Assembly: GCF_003573695.1 (NCBI RefSeq)
Contig: NC_039364.1
Coordinates: forward strand, 65,988,256-66,052,255
Direction of reading: 5' to 3'
Length of the DNA: 64,000 nucleotides
DNA from: Papaver somniferum
Taxonomy: Eukaryota; Streptophyta; Magnoliopsida; Ranunculales; Papaveraceae
Part shown: positions 59,779-64,000 of the stretch, piece by piece
Layout: every line of letters begins with the position of its first letter
Position numbering within the stretch: the stretch's first letter is position 1
Program-made: the position numbers and the translations under genes
The notes under the pieces: generated by a model
What the model was told of the DNA's origin: nothing
What the model saw: the letters and a program-made list of their open reading frames with translations, nothing else
The model's database searches: none

Positions 59779-62079
59779 CTTCGTTTGTTGTTGACTTGAT
59801 AGCGGTTCCTTCCTCGGCCCACCTCTTTTGTTTGGGACCTGCACTTCCACGAACCTTTGTTCCGAAATCTCACATGCGGTTAGATCTCGTCTCTTAGTTG
59901 TCGCGCGTTCTTCTTCACGTTGAGTCATTTCTTTCAATTCCACCCTTTGTTTTCTCCTTGAAGTTTTAGTTAAAGTGGTCTACCTATCGGATCTCCCTTT
60001 CTTGGCTCTTCGCTTTGTGCGATCCATGGACGAGTAATTAGCCTTAGTTGGATCAACAAGACTTTTCAGCTTACCGATGTGCCACGTGAGTTGTCTCCGA
60101 AGAATTATTTTGCTTCGTTTGTATCCCATGGAAATTTCCCGGGATCTCCCAAAGGGGGAGGGTCGAAATATAGTTGCTTCCAAAACGGATCAATAACCTC
60201 AATAGGTATCACTTCTTCATACTTCACAAGCATATGACGACACGGAAGCCCCAATGAAGACATGTCGAGACAAATACACACATCACCCGGTTTTCCGTAA
60301 TTTGTCTCATATTCCATTTGTCTCATCATATGTTTTATTGCCCAATAAGAGACGTTGAATTCTATTCCTTGGAGAAACTTACCATAACGAAGAAATTGAG
60401 TCATCCTTTCCATTGATATTTTCTCAAAAGCTTCCTTGATCCTATTGATATCAGCTTTAAAGTATTGCTCCATTGCCTCGGTGACCGTAACCACATTGCC
60501 TTGACCGTACTGGATGAGATCTTTAAATCTCCCATGAGCGGACTCCGCTGCGCTAGTTGCTTCATTCTTAAAGTGTCTATACCGGTTTGTCCATGCACAC
60601 ACAAATTTTTCCTTGAACTTATCCAACCAGTGAGTCCGATAATACCAGACGGCAGTTGGATAAACTTCATTCCAATCGGCAATAAACTTCTCCAATCTCT
60701 TTTCGTACATAGGTAAGAGACCAATAAACTTTGTCCCAATCTCTTAGAAATTCCAACCACTTTTTATGATTTTCCGCATGTTCTTTGTCCACTCTCTCCT
60801 TTATCTTGCCTCTCTCATCTTCTTCTTCTTCGGGGGATAGTTTGTTCTTTCGAACATCTTCCTCTAGTTGAACAATTATTCTCTTCTTAATATCCGCCTT
60901 AGTGGGTTCAAACAAGGCATGGCAAGTTTTTATGATATTTTGACGTATATGATATGTACATAGGAAATTTTGTGCGTCCAGGAAGACGTCGGATATTGCT
61001 TTCATTAATGCGTCATCTTGATCGGTTACGTTGACCCTCGGAAGTTGATTTTCCAGGAAGAATAATTTCAGTTGTCGTAATGCCCAATGATAATTATAGT
61101 CCCTCTCGTTTTCCATTAAACACCAAGCCAATGTGAATGTTACCTTGTCCGAGGTTTTCCCCACGATGTTGAACAACAACATATTGTACTTGTTTGTCTT
61201 GTAGGTACAATCCATCAAAAGAACACCACAACATGTATTTGACAATTGTGAAAGCAAAGGATGCGAAATGAATATTTTAAGGGGCTTCTCTTCCGTCCCT
61301 CTTTTAATGATACGCGTGTAGTTGTAATCCCAAGTTATCTTCTCAAATTCTTGCATAACGGACTTCCCTTCCCATTCCAACCTTCTAATAGTTGCTTGTG
61401 CGCTATAAATTGTACGTAGAGAAGACACGTTAGACGCATCCTTTTCCTTGAAGCCTCTGAGAATTTGTCTCGGTTTGACAAGTGCTTTGGTCAATCTCTT
61501 TACATCCTCGAACTCATGAGGTTTTAGATTCGCAACTAGGGAGTGACCAACAAAATATTTCGGATCCCGGTGGTTATGACAGCCATACAAAACCTCACAA
61601 TCCCAATTGTTCATGTCATTTAAACGGAATACAATCTTAAACGGGAAATTATTCTTCCTCGTACGAGTCTTGTATACCTTATTAGTCTTCTTTGGATATA
61701 CATAATCCTTTCTCTTGTGGTTATTCTTCTCCTTGTATTTCCCACTTATCTCGCAAGCCATCTCAAAACACCTCTTTGAACCTTCGGTATTCCTCACCAA
61801 CACACACATGTTCTTAAGAGCCGTCTCTTTAGCCCAAGGGATTGCTTCATTTCGATCTATTATTCCCTACATAAGATCAATTTCACGTTCATTAGAAGGT
61901 TCATTACTAGCAATCCATTAGTGAAGTTCAAGATACTAGGTGAAAAGTATTCTTTGGTCACATACCGGAGGTATTTTATAATATTCCGACGTATCCCGAT
62001 GAAGCGGATTTGCATTTGTTAGATCAATATATGTCACCACCTAAAGATCGAATGAAAATTAGTTCCAAACGAAATTAAA

Positions 62080-62730
62080 ACACTATGCCGGAAACCCGTA
62101 CCGGCATGCTCGACCAATGTTCTGGCATAGTCGAACTTAACCAAAACTGAAGACCAAATTTGAAACATATTCCGGCATAAAAGATTCATTAGACAGCAAC
62201 GCCGGAAGCCAAGGTGCCGGCATTCTCGTAATTTATTGTCCCAAGACGGTACACGCTTCCGGCATTAAAAATAATTGATATGTAATGCCGGTATTTAGAT
62301 TTGGAAAACATTTATTCCTGTATGTTTTTGGTAGGTACCGGCATTGTAAAATTGAAACTTAACAACGCCGGTTGCGCTGCCGGCATTCTCGAGATTGATG
62401 GTACCACGCCGGTACGGAGTTCCGGCGTTGATGTTTATTAATTTCCCATGCCGGTATTTTGTTTTAGATGGAAATGTTTCCTGTATGTTTTTCATGCAGT
62501 TCCGACATAAAAACCTATCAATGAAACCATGCCGGTTGAATATTCAGTAGTATATTCCTTGGTAGGTAAAAAAGTTGACTGCGTACCGGCATAGTTTTTT
62601 GGTAGAATACTATGCCGGATCAATATTCAAAATGGGGGATATCGCTCTACCGACATGGTCGTAGTATGAATACCATGACGGTATTGAGTCTGCCGGCATG
62701 GTATTCATACCATTTCTATGCCGGCACCTA
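62080..62730. repeat. Palindrome array 6 (intron 1 of the transposase gene)
   Basis: The densest array. Perfect GCCGG-N9-CCGGC lies at 62087-62105 and 62408-62426, N8 at 62367-62384 and N11 at 62201-62221. Several are followed by ATGCTCG, ATTCTCG or GTTGATG. Many single motifs continue to 62722. Confidence 0.88.
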
Positions 62731-63234
62731 GGTTTTACAGTTGAAAAAATGGCGGGTTTAAAGAAAAAAATCGATTTTTCAACCTCCTAGCAGCTTTACC
62801 TGTGTATTGGGAATGCTTGCATGTTGTGCAAGTTTACTTTCTTGTGTAGCTTCTTCGAAAAACTCTTCATACTCGTCAAAATCATCATTCAAGGGTGTTG
62901 GCTCAACAAAGAGTTGCAATTGAGAGATGTTGTCGTTTGTTCCTTGTTGTAGTTGAGCTAAAGATTCAGCAGCTGCAATTCTCTCCTCAAAATCATCTTC
63001 CATTTTCACAAAAAAATTTCCACTCAAAAATATTTTTCCCTCCTTCTACTCTCACCTCACTCACCCAAATTCAAATAAAACACACACTAATCATTTATCA
63101 AAAATCATATGATTTTACTAATTATTATTAATCATTAATCCTGATTAGTGAGGGGTAGATTAGGTAATACGTAAAATACTTAGATAAGGGGTGACCCCGA
63201 ATTGATATCTGGATCCAATTTTTGTCATTTTCTT

Positions 63235-63275
63235 ATATCCCCCAATTGTTTTTTTTATCCCCCAATTTCGCATTC
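63235..63275 (-). repeat. Right terminal inverted repeat of the MULE
   Basis: Reverse complement of the left end with two mismatches in the A-run spacer. The target duplication ATTTAAAA follows at 63276. Confidence 0.92.
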
Positions 63276-63283
63276 ATTTAAAA

Positions 63284-63600
63284 CTCAGGTTTTACGGTAA
63301 AATTAGCATTTTTGATTTGCTTTGTTCTTTCATAGTTTTACTATGAATGAGAAGATTTACTATTTCTTAGTGCACAAGTGTAATTATAATAAGAATATTT
63401 ATTTTTATTATTATATTATATTACATACATAAATTAGATATCTCCAAAATATATTGAATATCCAAGGGTATCAAAAAATTTTATTAATTAAAAAATAATA
63501 TACTAATCAAGAATTTTTTTAAATGTTCCAAAGGCATTTGGGCTACGAGCGCCCTGCCACACCATCGACGCCCCGGTGCATAGCACGGGTTACACACTAG
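63284..63600 (+). mobile_element. Helitron-type 3' terminus (end of a Helitron or Helitron remnant)
   Basis: The segment ends CACTAG at 63600 followed by T, as expected for Helitron insertion between A and T. Eight to ten bases upstream lies a GC-rich hairpin (CCCGGTGC-ATA-GCACGGG within 63572-63589). The 5' end (TC...) was not located. If the MULE inserted into this Helitron, the RPA-like fragment at 48549-48944 would fall inside it. Confidence 0.55.
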
Positions 63601-64000
63601 TTGTAAAATAGTTTCCAGACACTTTTTACTCGAAGTGGAAATTGAATTATTGTCCCTCCTTCTGATAGGCCTTCACAAATATCCTTGTCCACTATATTAA
63701 TATCCCTAATCTAAAAATAAGGAAATTCTATTAATTAAACTTTCCTTTATTACCCTTTTGAGACTTTAATGGTCACTTTTATTTTTTAGATCTGAGAGGA
63801 AACAATCTCTTTTCACTTCTTCTTTCTTTGCCATCACCACCACCCCACCTGCCATTACCGTCACCTTCCCACCATCATCGCCTTCCCCATCTCTGCTACC
63901 ACCGCCTCCATCTGTGTCTCCATCGCCATCGCCACCACTGATTAGATTTGAGATTTGAGATTGATTAGATTTGAGATTTGAAAGAGAGAGAGTTATGTGA
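63601..64000. other. No gene supported; C/T-rich and short-repeat DNA
   Basis: A CCA/CAT-rich stretch occupies 63830-63940, and the phrase ATTAGATTTGAGATTTGA occurs twice at 63942-63981. Nothing else recognised up to the window edge. Confidence 0.5.

Larger units (their letters stand above)
58609..63003 (-). pseudogene. MULE transposase gene: FAR1-like, MULE DDE, SWIM, AT-hooks, OTU
   Basis: Exon 1 (63003-62800) encodes an acidic N-terminus (MEDDFEERIAAAESLAQLQQ). Exon 2 (62040-61966) is small, and both junctions keep frame. Exon 3 starts at 61866 and runs left. It encodes a FAR1-type DNA-binding segment (about 61760-61560, ending CHNHRDP) and a MULE domain with acidic residues in LLMDCTYKTNKY and VTDQDDALMKAI. 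A SWIM zinc finger follows (CICLDMSSLGLPCRHML, about 60275). After it come AT-hooks (RGRPTK, RGRPPK, RGRPRK, 59780-59290) and an OTU cysteine-protease-like domain with DGDGNC (about 59085-59060) and the downstream NGNHF His (about 58690). FAR1/MULE-OTU combinations are known. Damage: a frameshift near 60712, a compensating one at 60105-60183, stops at 59980 and 59464, and frame breaks around 58845. The element is therefore not autonomous as read, unless some are assembly errors. Confidence 0.85.
49747..63275. mobile_element. 13.5-kb Mutator-like element (MULE) carrying PMD, Myb-like, GRF-like and transposase-OTU genes
   Basis: Terminal inverted repeats of about 41 bp match at 39 positions. 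The left one begins GAATGCGAAATTGGGGGATA and the right one is its reverse complement, ending at 63275. Within each, the phrase ATTGGGGGATA occurs twice. The element is flanked by ATTTAAAA (49739-49746 and 63276-63283), an 8-bp target duplication within the 8-11 bp range of Mutator elements. Inside are a MULE transposase gene on the minus strand near the right end and four further genes. All non-coding intervals contain the GCCGG-N9-CCGGC palindrome array. No retroelement is nested in it. Confidence 0.92.

Noticed and set aside
58891..59897. Plus-strand ORFs over the AT-hook and OTU region
   Set aside because: They are the complement of the coding minisatellite; the minus-strand frame has recognisable domains and splice-consistent exons.
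50310..62730. CRISPR-like interpretation of the repeated CCGG motifs
   Set aside because: Plant nuclear DNA; repeats are short palindromes with irregular intervals between units, no uniform spacers and no cas genes.
63830..63940. Possible proline-rich coding exon near the right edge
   Set aside because: CCA/CAT simple sequence without a start, splice signal or continuing frame.
1..64000. tRNA, rRNA or microRNA genes
   Set aside because: No cloverleaf, rRNA motif or convincing miRNA precursor was seen. The only tRNA-like words are retroelement primer-binding sites.

Overview
This is nuclear DNA of a flowering plant, very probably a eudicot. The window is AT-rich and its genes have spliceosomal GT-AG introns. 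It carries plant-specific families: the plant mobile domain (PMD), FAR1-type MULE transposase, Athila-like and Tat-like Ty3/gypsy elements, and a Ty1/copia element. Nothing in the sequence names a species. I see no tRNA, rRNA or intact ordinary housekeeping gene. Almost everything recognisable is transposable-element DNA, nested several levels deep.

Layout. (1) Positions 1-2622 are low-copy-looking DNA with a possible C-terminal exon at 2-118. (2) Positions 2623-30059 are one large Athila-like gypsy element ('A', + strand) with 3.5-kb LTRs. Its 5' LTR is split by a solo LTR of another family ('B', 2838-4384, TSD GTAAC) and by a complete 8.9-kb element ('C', 4880-13803). Its gag region holds a second solo LTR B (19176-20771, TSD TGTAC). 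A truncated, inverted copy of that LTR plus adjoining gag sits upstream and makes a 1.37-kb inverted repeat. The A gag-pol is decayed. (3) Positions 30060-32401 are low-copy-looking DNA with exon-like fragments. (4) Positions 32402-41313 are element 'D', a second copy of the C family (TSD AAAAA). C and D both carry gag-protease on the minus strand and an intron-rich antisense gene on the plus strand, and both lack reverse transcriptase, RNase H and integrase. (5) Positions 43683-48087 are a Ty1/copia element on the minus strand with a 5' LTR and gag-pol. It is truncated before the 3' LTR and flanked by 229-bp direct repeats. (6) Positions 48549-48944 are an RPA1-like OB-fold gene fragment. (7) Positions 49747-63275 are a 13.5-kb Mutator-like element with 41-bp terminal inverted repeats and an 8-bp target duplication (ATTTAAAA). 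(8) A Helitron-type 3' end lies at 63600.

The Mutator-like element is the most unusual object. It carries two collinear PMD genes (+), a Myb/trihelix-like gene (+), a zinc-knuckle/GRF-type gene (-), and one long transposase gene (-) that joins FAR1, MULE, SWIM, a run of AT-hooks and an OTU-type cysteine protease domain. The first PMD gene keeps a complete reading frame across five exons, but one splice donor has changed from GT to AT. The other cargo genes and the transposase are broken. Every non-coding interval of this element, introns included, is studded with a short palindrome, GCCGG-N9-CCGGC, often followed by CATnnTCG. I know of no description of such a motif array in MULEs. It is the best candidate here for an undescribed cis-acting system.
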